This document shows positions 34,183-43,060 of a DNA stretch of 61,437 nt, in pieces. Numbering within the stretch: position 1 is the stretch's first letter; each line of letters begins with the position of its first letter. The stretch is from contig JAMCTE010000034.1 of the NCBI GenBank assembly GCA_023381015.1, forward strand, positions 1 to 61,437. The letters run 5' to 3'. The stretch is from Patescibacteria group bacterium (lineage in GTDB: Bacteria; Patescibacteriota; Microgenomatia; UBA1406; GWC2-37-13). The translations under genes and the position numbers were made by a program. A model generated the notes under the pieces. It did no database searches and was not told the DNA's origin. It worked only from the letters and a program-made list of their open reading frames with translations.

Positions 34183-34743
34183 GTGGCCTCAAATGTAAGA
34201 ATCACTAAAAAAAATCTGCTCGTCGTCATAATGGTAGTGCTGATATTGATATGGGATACGGTTTTCGGAAAAAATCTTAACAGCAAAATTGATTGGCGGC
34301 AAACGTCAATTGCCAACAACCAATCGGCGCCAAACCTGTCCGTAAAAGTAACCCGCGTCATCGACGGCGACACGATCATCACTGAAGGCAACAAGAAAGT
34401 CCGCTACATCGGAATCAATACCGCGGAGATCGTCTACCCGACTCCAAAAGGCAAACCCTACTTCGAATGCTATGCCAAGGAAGCCTACGAAGAAAATAAA
34501 AAATTGGTCGAAGGCAAAACGGTCACGCTTATAAAGGACGTTTCCGACGTTGACAAATACGGCCGGCTGTTAAGATATGTTTACGTTGGCGACGTTTTCG
34601 TTAATGATTTTTTGGTCCGCCAGGGTTTTGCTAAAATCATGACCGTCAAACCGGACACGAAATATTACCAGCAGTTCAAAATCGCCCAAAACGAAGCTAA
34701 AGAAAAAAACCTTGGCCTGTGGAAAAACTGTCCTAATGATTGA
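34183..34743 (+). CDS. Membrane-anchored or secreted SNase-like nuclease
   Basis: The 186 residues have an N-terminal hydrophobic segment (about 11-30) and a thermonuclease-like OB fold. VTRVIDGDTIIT, RYIGINTAEIVYP, the catalytic KDVSDVDKYGRLLRYVYV and GFAKI followed by QNEAKEKNLGLWKNC match SNase. Catalytic Asp, Glu and Arg positions appear present. It should degrade DNA and RNA outside the cell, which fits nucleotide scavenging by a cell with few biosynthetic genes. GTG start is chosen from the -10 spacing. Confidence 0.88.
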   Translation: MASNVRITKKNLLVVIMVVLILIWDTVFGKNLNSKIDWRQTSIANNQSAPNLSVKVTRVIDGDTIITEGNKKVRYIGINTAEIVYPTPKGKPYFECYAKEAYEENKKLVEGKTVTLIKDVSDVDKYGRLLRYVYVGDVFVNDFLVRQGFAKIMTVKPDTKYYQQFKIAQNEAKEKNLGLWKNCPND

Positions 34744-34751
34744 TTTTTGAT

Positions 34752-34850
34752 TCATTTACCCATCAAGGCAAAAATAGGAGCGAAGATCAATAAAAAAATC
34801 GAGTCGAACGCCCATTCGCTGATTTCTTCGGAGATGACTTCTTCTGCCAT
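34752..34850 (-). CDS. 32-residue membrane peptide (possible small gene)
   Basis: An intact short frame encodes an acidic N-terminus (MAEEVISEEISEWAF) and a hydrophobic helix (DSIFLLIFAPIFALMGK). It lies in the 154-bp gap between two annotated genes, and on its own strand it follows the 2H phosphoesterase by 47 nt. No clear ribosome-binding site is visible. It could be a real small membrane protein. Confidence 0.4.
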   Translation of the reverse strand: MAEEVISEEISEWAFDSIFLLIFAPIFALMGK

Positions 34851-34897
34851 GTTGGAATTAAATTCCTAACTTCTATATTATAGAACGGCATTCTCGC

Positions 34898-35527
34898 TCA
34901 AGTCAACAACGGCCAAGAACAGACTATTTCCCTGACAGTGCCGAATTCCCTGAGCAATCCCAAATGGATCTGATCGATCTTTATGATTGCTTTTTGTTCC
35001 TTGAGCAGATTCAAGCTTTTTCTTATATCGGTGCGATTTTTCAAACAACTTATCGTCAAGTGGGGCAAATAATTTTTGCCCACCAATAACGACCCATAAC
35101 GTCGGACGTCATCTTTGTCCCCGGGATAAACGTCGTTATCAATTGCCAATAGGCTTTTGTTGACTATCCCTTCCCGCAATGGGTTTAACCGGGACAAGAC
35201 CATTTGATGAAGGTTGATGATGGAAGCGGTTTTCTTGACTCTCCAAAAAATAAAGTTTCCCAAGAACGAATATCTGTCGAGAATAACATTGAAAGGTTTG
35301 ACCGTTTTTGAAATCAATCGCAAGCTATTGTTGATTTCTTTTAAATTACGTTTTGGAAATTCCGCCTGATAAACAGTAACGTGGGGCAAAAAAAAATTTC
35401 CCAAAATAAACTCAACCGGAAGAACCTTGGCGATCGTTTTACTCGCTCTTATGGCAGCTTCGCCGTTGGCGGCGTCCGGAAGCAGGACAACGTTGAAAGA
35501 TTCTGTCAAACCTGATGTTTCTTTCAT
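34898..35527 (-). CDS. 2H phosphoesterase (LigT/ThpR-like)
   Basis: From ATG 35527 the protein has 209 residues and two HxT/HxS motifs, LPHVTVYQ and LPHLTISC, the catalytic pair of the 2H superfamily. The family includes 2'-5' RNA ligases and cyclic phosphodiesterases acting on RNA ends. The longer frame from 35578 would overlap the end of secA by 49 nt. The chosen start lies 2 nt after the secA stop, so the two are co-translated. Confidence 0.8.
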   Translation of the reverse strand: MKETSGLTESFNVVLLPDAANGEAAIRASKTIAKVLPVEFILGNFFLPHVTVYQAEFPKRNLKEINNSLRLISKTVKPFNVILDRYSFLGNFIFWRVKKTASIINLHQMVLSRLNPLREGIVNKSLLAIDNDVYPGDKDDVRRYGSLLVGKNYLPHLTISCLKNRTDIRKSLNLLKEQKAIIKIDQIHLGLLREFGTVREIVCSWPLLT

Positions 35528-35529
35528 AA

Positions 35530-38190
35530 TCAGTTCGGGTAGTGACAGCGCTTGTATTTCTTGCCGCTGCCGCACCAACAGGGATCGTTACGACCAAGAT
35601 TTTTGTGTGAAGAAACTACCGGTTCGATTTTCTCGCTTCCTTGGGGAGACGGTTGTTTTTGAGAAAACGGGTCTGTCGAAGACGCCGATTTATAGATCTT
35701 AGCCTCTTCTTTTTTCTGTTCGACCAGCGGAGTTCCCTGAAGTTCGACTTTCAACAGCCTTCTTGATACCTCAAAGTTAATGTCAGCCAGCAGTTTCTCG
35801 AACATCGAATAGGCGGCATTTTTGTATTCGACCAGAGGGTCGAGTTGGGCATAACCACGCAGGTTTATTCCTTCCCGAAGATCCTCTATCGCCGTCAGAT
35901 GATCCATCCAGTATTTGTCGATCGTCGACAAAAACACCGCTTTGATTACTTCGACCCAAAGTTCTTTGCCCAATTTTTTTTCTTTGTTTTTGAATTCGTC
36001 TTTGATTTTCTCGGCGACGAATTCGATCAATTTTTCCGGGTTTTTATTTTTTATCAAAGAAATTATTTCCTTATCCTGTACGGCGACCAACATACTGATT
36101 TCCTGAATCAATTTTTTTGTGTCTTCGTCGGACAAAATCGAATCGGCCGCCAAATAAGCGTTGACCAGATTGACGACCTCGTCGTTGAAAACCGAATAGA
36201 CCGTATCGTAGAAATCCTTTCCTTCGCTACCCAAAAGGATCTTTCTTCTGAGCGAATAGACGATCTCCCGCTGCTTGTTTAAAACATCATCGTAATCGAC
36301 CAGGTGTTTCCTGGTGTCAAAATTGAATCCTTCTACCTTCACTTGGGCTTGCTCGATCGCCCGGGAAACCATCGAGTGGGACAAGGGCTGGTCTTCGGGA
36401 AAGTTGAGAAAATCCATAATCTTAGTGATCTGCTCGCCTCCAAAAATCCTCATCAGATCGTCTTCCAAAGAAACGAAAAAAGTCGATTGACCGGGGTCAC
36501 CCTGGCGTCCTGAACGTCCTCGAAGCTGGTTGTCGATCCTCCTTGATTCGTGCCTTTCGGTACCGATGACGTAAAGACCGCCCAATTTTATTACTTCGTC
36601 GTGTTTTTTCTGCCAGTCTTTGGTTTTTCCCTGTTCTCCGCCGAGGATAATATCGACGCCTCGACCGGCCATATTGGTCGCGACCGTGACGGCGCCTTTT
36701 TCTCCGGCTTTAGCGATGATCGCCGCTTCCCTCTCATGATTTTTAGCGTTGAGAAGTTCGTGAGGGATGCCTTTTTTGTTAAGAAGCGCGGAAACCAGCT
36801 CGTTCTTTTCGATCGAAGTCGTACCGACCAAGACAGGCCGGCCGACCTTGTAATTGTTGGCGATCTCCTCGACAACGGCATTATATTTTGCCCGTTCGGT
36901 TTTGTAGATCATGTCGGGGTCATCCTTTCTCACCATCGGCAGATGAGTCGTGACGATGACGACATCGGTTTTATATATCTTATGGAATTCTTCGGCTTCG
37001 GTAGCGGCAGTTCCCGTCATGCCGGCCAGTTTCTCATACATCCGGAAATAATTCTGTAAAGAAACCGTGGCCAGCGTTTTCGATTCTCTCTGAATGGCGA
37101 CTTTTTCCTTGGCTTCAATCGCTTGGTGCAGACCCTCGGAAAAACGCCTGCCGTAAAGCAATCTGCCGGTAAATTCGTCGACGATGATCACTTCGCCGTC
37201 CTTGACGATATAGTCTTTGTCCAGCTTAAAAAGCGTCTGTGCTTTCAGGGCCGCTTCGATGTGAAAAAGCGAATCAAAGTCTTGTTCGTAAATATTCTTC
37301 ACCCCCATCAATCCCTCTATCTTTCTGATGCCGTCCTCTGTCAGATTGGCAGTTCTCAGTTTTTCATCAATCACGTAGTCTGTTTTTCCATCCAACTGGG
37401 CGACTATCGTCGAATACTGGTAATATTTTGAAGTGTCTTCGTCAAAGGGTGCGGAAATAATATGGGGCGTTCTTGCCTCATCGATCAACACCGAATCTGC
37501 CTCATCGATGATGGCGTAGTTAAAACCCCTCTGGACAAAATCCTTGGAATTCTGTGCCATGTTGTCGCGAAGGTAATCGAAACCGAATTCGCTGTTGATT
37601 CCGTAAGTAACGTCGGCTTCGTAAGCTTCCCGTCTCGACACCGGCCGCAGATTCGCCAAACGGTAATCAACCGCATCCTTGTCGTTAAACTTCGGGTCGT
37701 ATAAAAAAGATTTTTCAGAAATGATCGAGGCGGTTCTCAAACCGAGAAAATGGAAAACTTTTCCCATCCAGCCGGCGTCCCTCCTGGCCAGATAGTCGTT
37801 GACCGTTACCAAATGAGCTCCTTTGCCAGACAAGGCATTGAGATAAAGGGCGGGCACGGCAGACAGGGTTTTTCCCTCACCGGTTTTTTGTTCGGCAATC
37901 TTGCCTTCGTGGAGGGCGACCGCCGCCATCAGTTGGACGTCAAAATGGCGCTGATTGAGGGTGCGCCTGGCAGCTTCCCTGGCCAAAGCAAAAGCCCACG
38001 CGAGATTTTTGTCGGCGTTGCTTCCGTCGGCCTTGATTAGATCCCGTAGGCGGCCCGTCTCTTTGATAAAATCACTGTCTTTCAGGACCCTTGCCTTGTC
38101 TTCCAATCCGTTTATCTCGACGACTCTCTTTTTTAGCCGGTTGATTTCACGTTGATTATAATCGAATAGTTTGGTGACAAAGTTGAACAT
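35530..38190 (-). CDS. secA: Preprotein translocase ATPase SecA
   Basis: The 886 residues from the ATG giving MFNFVTKLFDYNQREINRL contain the nucleotide-binding DEAD domain (GEGKTLSAVPALYLN, YAIIDEADSVLIDEART), the preprotein cross-linking domain, NBD2 (GTERHESRRIDNQLRGRSGRQGD), and a C-terminal zinc-binding tail DPCWCGSGKKYKRCHYPN. It drives export through SecYEG. A start at 38211 would add 7 hydrophobic residues not seen in the family. Genes for exported proteins lie upstream. Confidence 0.97.
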   Translation of the reverse strand: MFNFVTKLFDYNQREINRLKKRVVEINGLEDKARVLKDSDFIKETGRLRDLIKADGSNADKNLAWAFALAREAARRTLNQRHFDVQLMAAVALHEGKIAEQKTGEGKTLSAVPALYLNALSGKGAHLVTVNDYLARRDAGWMGKVFHFLGLRTASIISEKSFLYDPKFNDKDAVDYRLANLRPVSRREAYEADVTYGINSEFGFDYLRDNMAQNSKDFVQRGFNYAIIDEADSVLIDEARTPHIISAPFDEDTSKYYQYSTIVAQLDGKTDYVIDEKLRTANLTEDGIRKIEGLMGVKNIYEQDFDSLFHIEAALKAQTLFKLDKDYIVKDGEVIIVDEFTGRLLYGRRFSEGLHQAIEAKEKVAIQRESKTLATVSLQNYFRMYEKLAGMTGTAATEAEEFHKIYKTDVVIVTTHLPMVRKDDPDMIYKTERAKYNAVVEEIANNYKVGRPVLVGTTSIEKNELVSALLNKKGIPHELLNAKNHEREAAIIAKAGEKGAVTVATNMAGRGVDIILGGEQGKTKDWQKKHDEVIKLGGLYVIGTERHESRRIDNQLRGRSGRQGDPGQSTFFVSLEDDLMRIFGGEQITKIMDFLNFPEDQPLSHSMVSRAIEQAQVKVEGFNFDTRKHLVDYDDVLNKQREIVYSLRRKILLGSEGKDFYDTVYSVFNDEVVNLVNAYLAADSILSDEDTKKLIQEISMLVAVQDKEIISLIKNKNPEKLIEFVAEKIKDEFKNKEKKLGKELWVEVIKAVFLSTIDKYWMDHLTAIEDLREGINLRGYAQLDPLVEYKNAAYSMFEKLLADINFEVSRRLLKVELQGTPLVEQKKEEAKIYKSASSTDPFSQKQPSPQGSEKIEPVVSSHKNLGRNDPCWCGSGKKYKRCHYPN

Positions 38191-38221
38191 ATATAAAAAA
38201 ATAAAGGTCAAAATTTAAAAC

Positions 38222-38956
38222 TCATTTCATAAAGTATTCTTGGGGAACGATGAGGATCTTATCGACGGAATATGTATTGTCCTTTTCGTTTCCGGTAATT
38301 TTAGCGGTGAAATGAATGCTATCACCTTGGATGATCTTCGAAAAACCTATCCTTTCAATCGCCAAAGTTTTGATGTTGACCATTTCCTGCTTGGTGTAAT
38401 TTTCAATACTCAAAGTATAGACTGTCTTATCCGAAGTGACGACTTTGATGTCATAGTTTTCTTTATCGACTTCGCTGATCTTGCCGCTATCGACCAAATA
38501 CGGCTGATCGATGTAAACGGCGTTGGCGGCGATCGTCTTATCGTTGATTACTCCTTCGGCGATCACGTAACCGCCTTTTTTGATATCTTGAAGTTTGATC
38601 TCTTTTTCTGTCGTACCGAGAATCTGATAGTATTTCGTCAAGGCATCGTCAAGTTTAATTTCGTAGCCTGTCTTGTCTGCGGTAGTGATCGATATCGAAG
38701 CCGAGGAAACGTCAGTCACCGTTCCGGCAATCGCCCGATTATTTTCTTTTCTTATCTGCTCGACTTTATTGGCGACTTTTTCTTTCAACTGCTCGATTGC
38801 GCTGCTATCTGACGCGCTTGGTGACAAAGTCGAAGAAGGCGTAGCCGTCACCGTCTGCCCAAAAGAAACGGTATAAGACATAAAGTACAAAACACAGAGT
38901 AAAACAATAAAAACAACCAGCTTAATACTTGATTCTCTTTTTAAGATTTTTTTCAT
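38222..38956 (-). CDS. Exported protein with DUF5666-like repeats
   Basis: The 244 residues have a signal anchor (about 11-30) and a Ser/Thr-rich linker (TATPSSTLSPSASDSS). Two related beta-rich segments follow (AGTVTDVSSASISITTADKTGYEI and DSGKISEVDKENYDIKVV), resembling DUF5666 domains. It should sit on the outside of the membrane. The start overlaps the next upstream gene by 4 nt. Function unknown. Confidence 0.6.
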   Translation of the reverse strand: MKKILKRESSIKLVVFIVLLCVLYFMSYTVSFGQTVTATPSSTLSPSASDSSAIEQLKEKVANKVEQIRKENNRAIAGTVTDVSSASISITTADKTGYEIKLDDALTKYYQILGTTEKEIKLQDIKKGGYVIAEGVINDKTIAANAVYIDQPYLVDSGKISEVDKENYDIKVVTSDKTVYTLSIENYTKQEMVNIKTLAIERIGFSKIIQGDSIHFTAKITGNEKDNTYSVDKILIVPQEYFMK

Positions 38957-39387
38957 AACTGCTCCTGCAAATAATAAACTTTAAAAGCTTTTTCCTGGAC
39001 GTTGAGGTCTTTGTTTTTCGGATAGGTAGTGACCTTGATGACGTTCTCGCCCAAAACTAACGGAAAATCTACTTGGAACTGGACCTTGTCGTTGTTGAAG
39101 ACCATATCCTTGACGGGCGATTGGATGACGATCAGCGAGTTCGGGGTCGTCGAACCTTTGATGGTAACCGAGTCTTGACTGACGATGGCACCGTCGTTGG
39201 GTTGGCTGATATCCAGTTGCTGGAAATTATTGTCGTTTTGGGAAGGACTGCGCAAATCAGTTCCCGTCGGCGCGATTACTTTGTTGGCGTTGAGTTGGAG
39301 CTCCTTGTTTTTTGAAATCAAAAAAAGGCCCAACACGCCACCGAATGCTATCCCCAAAAAAATTGCGAATAAAGCTTCTTTTTTCAT
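38953..39387 (-). CDS. Membrane-anchored Ig-like domain protein
   Basis: The 144 residues have a transmembrane helix (about 6-24) and an Ig-like or glucodextranase-B-like domain (ISQPNDGAIVSQDSVTIKG, VLGENVIKVTTYP). Such single-domain anchored proteins are common in small-genome bacteria and may bind surface glycans or proteins. It overlaps nnrD and the DUF5666-like gene by 4 nt each, so all three are coupled. Confidence 0.65.
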   Translation of the reverse strand: MKKEALFAIFLGIAFGGVLGLFLISKNKELQLNANKVIAPTGTDLRSPSQNDNNFQQLDISQPNDGAIVSQDSVTIKGSTTPNSLIVIQSPVKDMVFNNDKVQFQVDFPLVLGENVIKVTTYPKNKDLNVQEKAFKVYYLQEQL

Positions 39388-40241
39388 ATCGTTATTTCTT
39401 TCAGTGTCTCCGGCAATCCATTGATTATATCACTAATATTATACCAATAGGCTTTCTTTTGGAAAAGCCTGTCGGAAGTTAATTTTAGCAAAAGGGAAGC
39501 GAAAATGGCAGCCTGAAAAGAACTATTTTGGCAATAAAAAGACGTCGTCAACCCGGCCAGGACGTCTCCCGTCCCTCCCTTGGTCAGGCCGGCGTTGCCT
39601 CCTTCAACAACGGTCAGGTCGTTTCCGTCGGAGATGATGTCGACAATCGCCTTGAGAAGTATGGTGATGTGGAATTTGTGCGCGGTTTCCTTGACGATCA
39701 ATTTCTTTTCCTCCAGTTTTTTATCCAACAACGGAATGCCGAAAAGCCCCTCGAACTCCTTTTGGTGAGGCGTAACGATCGGGCTGACTTTGAGTTTTAA
39801 CAACTGATTCTTATCCATCATCTGCAGGGCTCCGGCGTCAAAAACAAATCTTTTTCCGGGAAATTTTTCAATTAACTCCCCGACCACCCTACGGGTGTAC
39901 TCGCCTTCGGCACCATCTCTCATCAATCCTGGACCAACCAAAATCACATCGTCTTCTTCCACATAATGATCCAATTCCTTTTGAGAAACTATTATTCCGT
40001 TGCGGAAAGTTTTTTTTAGTTCGTGGAAAATCTTTTCGTTCTCCACAGTCGAAGAGTAGTGGACCATATCGACGAAATGGCTGCAGACTTCGGCCGCCCA
40101 AAGGGAAGCGGCATGAAATAAAGACGAACCGCCGATGATCAGGACCTTGCCGTTTTGACCTTTATGACTATTAGACTTAGGTAGAATGATTTTTTTAAAA
40201 AAAATTTTGACTTGATTAATATTGGACGTTTCTATATTCAT
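39384..40241 (-). CDS. nnrD: NAD(P)H-hydrate dehydratase (YjeF C-domain)
   Basis: The 285 residues contain KVLIIGGSSLFHAASLWAA, DVILVGPGLMR, FVFDAGALQMM, IVTPHQKEFEGLFG and GGTGDVLAGLT, the ribokinase-like NnrD motifs. It repairs hydrated NAD(P)H with ADP or ATP. The epimerase domain NnrE is not fused. One stretch (TRRVV) coincides with the short palindromic repeat also found in sufS. Confidence 0.9.
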   Translation of the reverse strand: MNIETSNINQVKIFFKKIILPKSNSHKGQNGKVLIIGGSSLFHAASLWAAEVCSHFVDMVHYSSTVENEKIFHELKKTFRNGIIVSQKELDHYVEEDDVILVGPGLMRDGAEGEYTRRVVGELIEKFPGKRFVFDAGALQMMDKNQLLKLKVSPIVTPHQKEFEGLFGIPLLDKKLEEKKLIVKETAHKFHITILLKAIVDIISDGNDLTVVEGGNAGLTKGGTGDVLAGLTTSFYCQNSSFQAAIFASLLLKLTSDRLFQKKAYWYNISDIINGLPETLKEITI

Positions 40242-40330
40242 TTTTTGTTATTTTGTCAACGGGTCAACCTACTTCGTGTTTTAAAACTCTTTAACACGCT
40301 AAGCTCGTTAACCGATAAACAGTTTAATGA

Positions 40331-40336
40331 TATAAT
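40331..40336 (+). promoter_or_regulatory. -10 box of leaderless alaS transcript
   Basis: TATAAT lies 8 nt before ATG 40345, so the transcript starts at or within a base or two of the start codon. No Shine-Dalgarno sequence is present. The rest of 40242-40344 has degenerate short repeats around GTTAAC-like words. Confidence 0.55.
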
Positions 40337-40344
40337 TTTACATT

Positions 40345-42132
40345 ATGAAACTAACCTATGTCGATCTGAGAAATAAATACTCCGATTTCTGGAAAAAACG
40401 AAACCATAAAGAAGTGCCGCCGATTCCTTTGGTGCCACAAAATGACCCGACCACCCTTTTTACCGGAAGCGGCATGCAGCAGTTGGTCCCATATCTTCTT
40501 GGCGAAATTCACCCCTTGGGAAACCGCCTTTACAACATCCAGAGATGTTTGCGTGCCCAGGATATCGATGAGGTCGGCGACAATCGGCACGACACTTTTT
40601 TCGAGATGATGGGTAATTGGTCTTTGGGAGATTATTTTAAAAAGGAACAAATAACCTGGTTCTGGGAATTCCTGACAAAAGATTTAGGATTACCCAAAGA
40701 AAAACTTTACGTCACCGTATTTTCAGGCGATGAAAAAAATAAATTGCCCGCCGACAACGAATCAATTTCGATCTGGAAAAACTTGGGAGTTGCGGAAAAC
40801 CATATCTTTAAATACGGTCCGGAAAAGAACTGGTGGTCTCGGGCCGGAATTCCGGATAACATGCCTGCGGGTGAGCCAGGCGGACCTGATTCAGAAGTAT
40901 TTTTTGAGTTCACCCAAATACCCCACGATCCAAAATTCGGCAAAGCTTGTCACCCAAACTGTGATTGCGGCAGATTCATAGAAATCGGCAATTCCGTTTT
41001 CATGCAGTATAAAAAAAATCAAAACGGAACCTTTTCTGAGTTGCCGGCGAAAAACGTTGACTTTGGCGGCGGTCTCGAAAGAATCACCATGGCAGTAGAA
41101 GACAAGAATGACCTGTTTGAAACCAACGTTTTTGCTAATACCATCTCCGCTTTAGAAAAAATCACCAGTAAAAATTATTCTGATAACAAAAAGGAAATGA
41201 GGATAATTGCCGACCATATAAAAAGCTCCGTCTTTCTAATAAAGGAAGGCGTCACCCCGTCCAACAAAGAACAAGGATACGTTCTTCGTCGTTTATTGAG
41301 AAAAGCGGCTTTTAACCTCCACAAAACCGGAGTCGATATCAACCAAATGATTTCTTTTGGTGAACTTTGCCAAAGCGTTATCGACACTTATGGTGAAATT
41401 TATTTCGATACCGAAAACGACCGCAAGAAAATCGAGCCGATAGTCCAAGAAGAGATGAATAAATTCGGAAAAACCTTAACCAGAGGAATAAGCGAAATAA
41501 GAAACACCAAGGACAAGGATTTGGAAAACAAAGCCTTTTATTTCTACCAAAGTTATGGACTGCCGTTAGAAATCATTGAAGAAATCTTTGACTCCCAAAA
41601 CAAAAAAGTCGACAAAAAAGTCTTTAGAGATCAGTTCGAGAAACACCGACAACTTTCCAGGACGGCGAGCGCGGGAAAGTTTAAAGGCGGCCTTGCTGAC
41701 CATTCCGAGCAGACTATCAAATACCACACTGCCACCCACCTGCTTCATCAGGCGCTTTTTGACGTCATCGGCAACGAAGTCAGGCAGGAAGGATCCAACA
41801 TCACCGCAGAAAGGTTGAGATTTGACTTTTACTCGCCGGTAAAACCCTCCCCAGAACAGATCAAAAAAGTCGAATCAATCATCTCCGGAAAAATAAAGGA
41901 GTCTCTCCCCGTCCATTTCGAAATCCTGCCCAAGGAAAAAGCGCTGCAGATCGGCGCCAAATCTTTTTTCCGGGAAAAATATCCGGACATGGTCAAGGTC
42001 TATTTCGTCGGTGGCTATTCCAAGGAATTCTGCGGAGGGCCGCACGTAAAAAACACGTCGGAAATCGGCTCTTTGAAGATCTTCAAATTCGAAAAAATCG
42101 GAAGCAACTTATACCGAATCTATGCCAAATAA
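40345..42132 (+). CDS. alaS: Alanyl-tRNA synthetase, short form
   Basis: The 595 residues hold the class II catalytic domain (FTGSGMQQLVPYLLGEIHP, NIQRCLRAQDIDEVGD, DTFFEMMGNWSLGDYF), the tRNA-recognition region, and the editing domain with HTATHLLHQ and the CGGPHV zinc-site motif. The C-Ala domain of typical 870-residue enzymes is absent, as reported for many CPR bacteria. It should charge tRNA-Ala and clear Ser-tRNA-Ala. The last 24 nt overlap the convergent NUDIX gene. Confidence 0.95.
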   Translation: MKLTYVDLRNKYSDFWKKRNHKEVPPIPLVPQNDPTTLFTGSGMQQLVPYLLGEIHPLGNRLYNIQRCLRAQDIDEVGDNRHDTFFEMMGNWSLGDYFKKEQITWFWEFLTKDLGLPKEKLYVTVFSGDEKNKLPADNESISIWKNLGVAENHIFKYGPEKNWWSRAGIPDNMPAGEPGGPDSEVFFEFTQIPHDPKFGKACHPNCDCGRFIEIGNSVFMQYKKNQNGTFSELPAKNVDFGGGLERITMAVEDKNDLFETNVFANTISALEKITSKNYSDNKKEMRIIADHIKSSVFLIKEGVTPSNKEQGYVLRRLLRKAAFNLHKTGVDINQMISFGELCQSVIDTYGEIYFDTENDRKKIEPIVQEEMNKFGKTLTRGISEIRNTKDKDLENKAFYFYQSYGLPLEIIEEIFDSQNKKVDKKVFRDQFEKHRQLSRTASAGKFKGGLADHSEQTIKYHTATHLLHQALFDVIGNEVRQEGSNITAERLRFDFYSPVKPSPEQIKKVESIISGKIKESLPVHFEILPKEKALQIGAKSFFREKYPDMVKVYFVGGYSKEFCGGPHVKNTSEIGSLKIFKFEKIGSNLYRIYAK

Positions 42133-42636
42133 CGAAGAATAAAAATTCCTTATGACGACGTGGAAGGCGTCTCCAAAAAATTTTGGATTTTCTTTTAATA
42201 TTTTTTTTATTTCCTGACGATAGAATCTTTTCCATTCGACCGACTCGTCGTTCAACTTCGGTTCCTCGTCCGAATATATTTCATAAAGAATAAAGTAATG
42301 ATTTTCGATTTTGTCGTTGACTTCCCGGTTAAAAATGAACTGACCGACTCTTTTGTAGGAAACAACTTTCAAACCGACCTCTTCCATCGCCTCCCTTTTT
42401 AAGGCTTCTATTTCCGACTCGCCCGAGGTGACGTGCCCTCCGACCGGTGAAACGAACTGGCCGGCGTCCTGCTTATGACCAGCCTGCCTCACCAGTAGCC
42501 ATTCTCCTTTTTTGTTAATTACCTCGGCGACAATGGTCGGATGAAGCACTCCCTTGTCATGGGCTTCCTGTTTATCGATCGGATACAAAACCCGCAAATT
42601 TTCATCAACGACGTCGACCTTTTCCATCTTTTCCAT
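42109..42636 (-). CDS. NUDIX hydrolase
   Basis: From ATG 42636 the protein has 175 residues with the NUDIX box GGHVTSGESEIEALKREAME followed by EVGLK. KGVLHPTIVAEVINKKGEWL at the start resembles the IPP-isomerase-like branch. Substrate unknown; a nucleotide-diphosphate is likely. The longer frame to 42744 would run over the divergent tRNA-binding gene and its -10, so it is rejected. Confidence 0.85.
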   Translation of the reverse strand: MEKMEKVDVVDENLRVLYPIDKQEAHDKGVLHPTIVAEVINKKGEWLLVRQAGHKQDAGQFVSPVGGHVTSGESEIEALKREAMEEVGLKVVSYKRVGQFIFNREVNDKIENHYFILYEIYSDEEPKLNDESVEWKRFYRQEIKKILKENPKFFGDAFHVVIRNFYSSLFGIDSV

Positions 42637-42679
42637 ATTGATAATTATACGTTGATACCCTATGATAATAAACAAATCT

Positions 42680-43018
42680 ATGAAAAAACCAACCATTTCT
42701 TTTTTGGATTTCGGCAAGCTCGACTTGAGGGTTGGCGAAGTCAAGGAGGCATCGCTTGTCGAAAATTCAAATCATTTGATAAAACTCGTGGTTGATCTGG
42801 GCGAAGACTACGGAGTAGTTGAGATTCTTTCCGGATTGTACCCAAGCTATTCTCCCGATGATCTGAGAGGAAATAAATATATCGTCTTAGCCAACCTCGA
42901 ACCGAAAAAAATGGCCGGTAGTTTTTCCAACGGCATGATTCTCGTTGCCGACGATCCGGAAAAATTCCAGCTTCTGCCCCTTGACAAAAATTTAAAAAAC
43001 GGTACAGTTATAAGGTAA
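42680..43018 (+). CDS. tRNA-binding domain protein (CsaA/EMAP-II-like)
   Basis: The 112 residues (FGKLDLRVGEVKEASLVENS, GVVEILSGLYPSYSPDDLRG, VLANLEPKKMAGSFSNGMIL) match the OB-fold tRNA-binding domain also found at the C-terminus of MetRS. ATG 42680 is preferred over 42662 because TATGATAAT (42661-42669) overlaps the earlier ATG and looks like its -10 box. Role as chaperone or as a trans-acting MetRS appendage is possible. Confidence 0.85.
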   Translation: MKKPTISFLDFGKLDLRVGEVKEASLVENSNHLIKLVVDLGEDYGVVEILSGLYPSYSPDDLRGNKYIVLANLEPKKMAGSFSNGMILVADDPEKFQLLPLDKNLKNGTVIR

Positions 43019-43060
43019 TTATTGACCATCAATAGTTAATTATTAATTTTATTTTTTAAT

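Noticed and set aside
35528-35578. Upstream start of the 2H phosphoesterase
   Set aside because: It would overlap the end of secA by 49 nt. ATG 35527 is 2 nt after the secA stop and gives a normal N-terminus.
36550-37059. 169-residue plus-strand frame opposite secA
   Set aside because: Shadow of secA with no motif and no start signals.
38240-38812. 190-residue plus-strand frame opposite the DUF5666-like gene
   Set aside because: Composition is a mirror of the minus-strand gene, which has a signal anchor and coupled neighbours.
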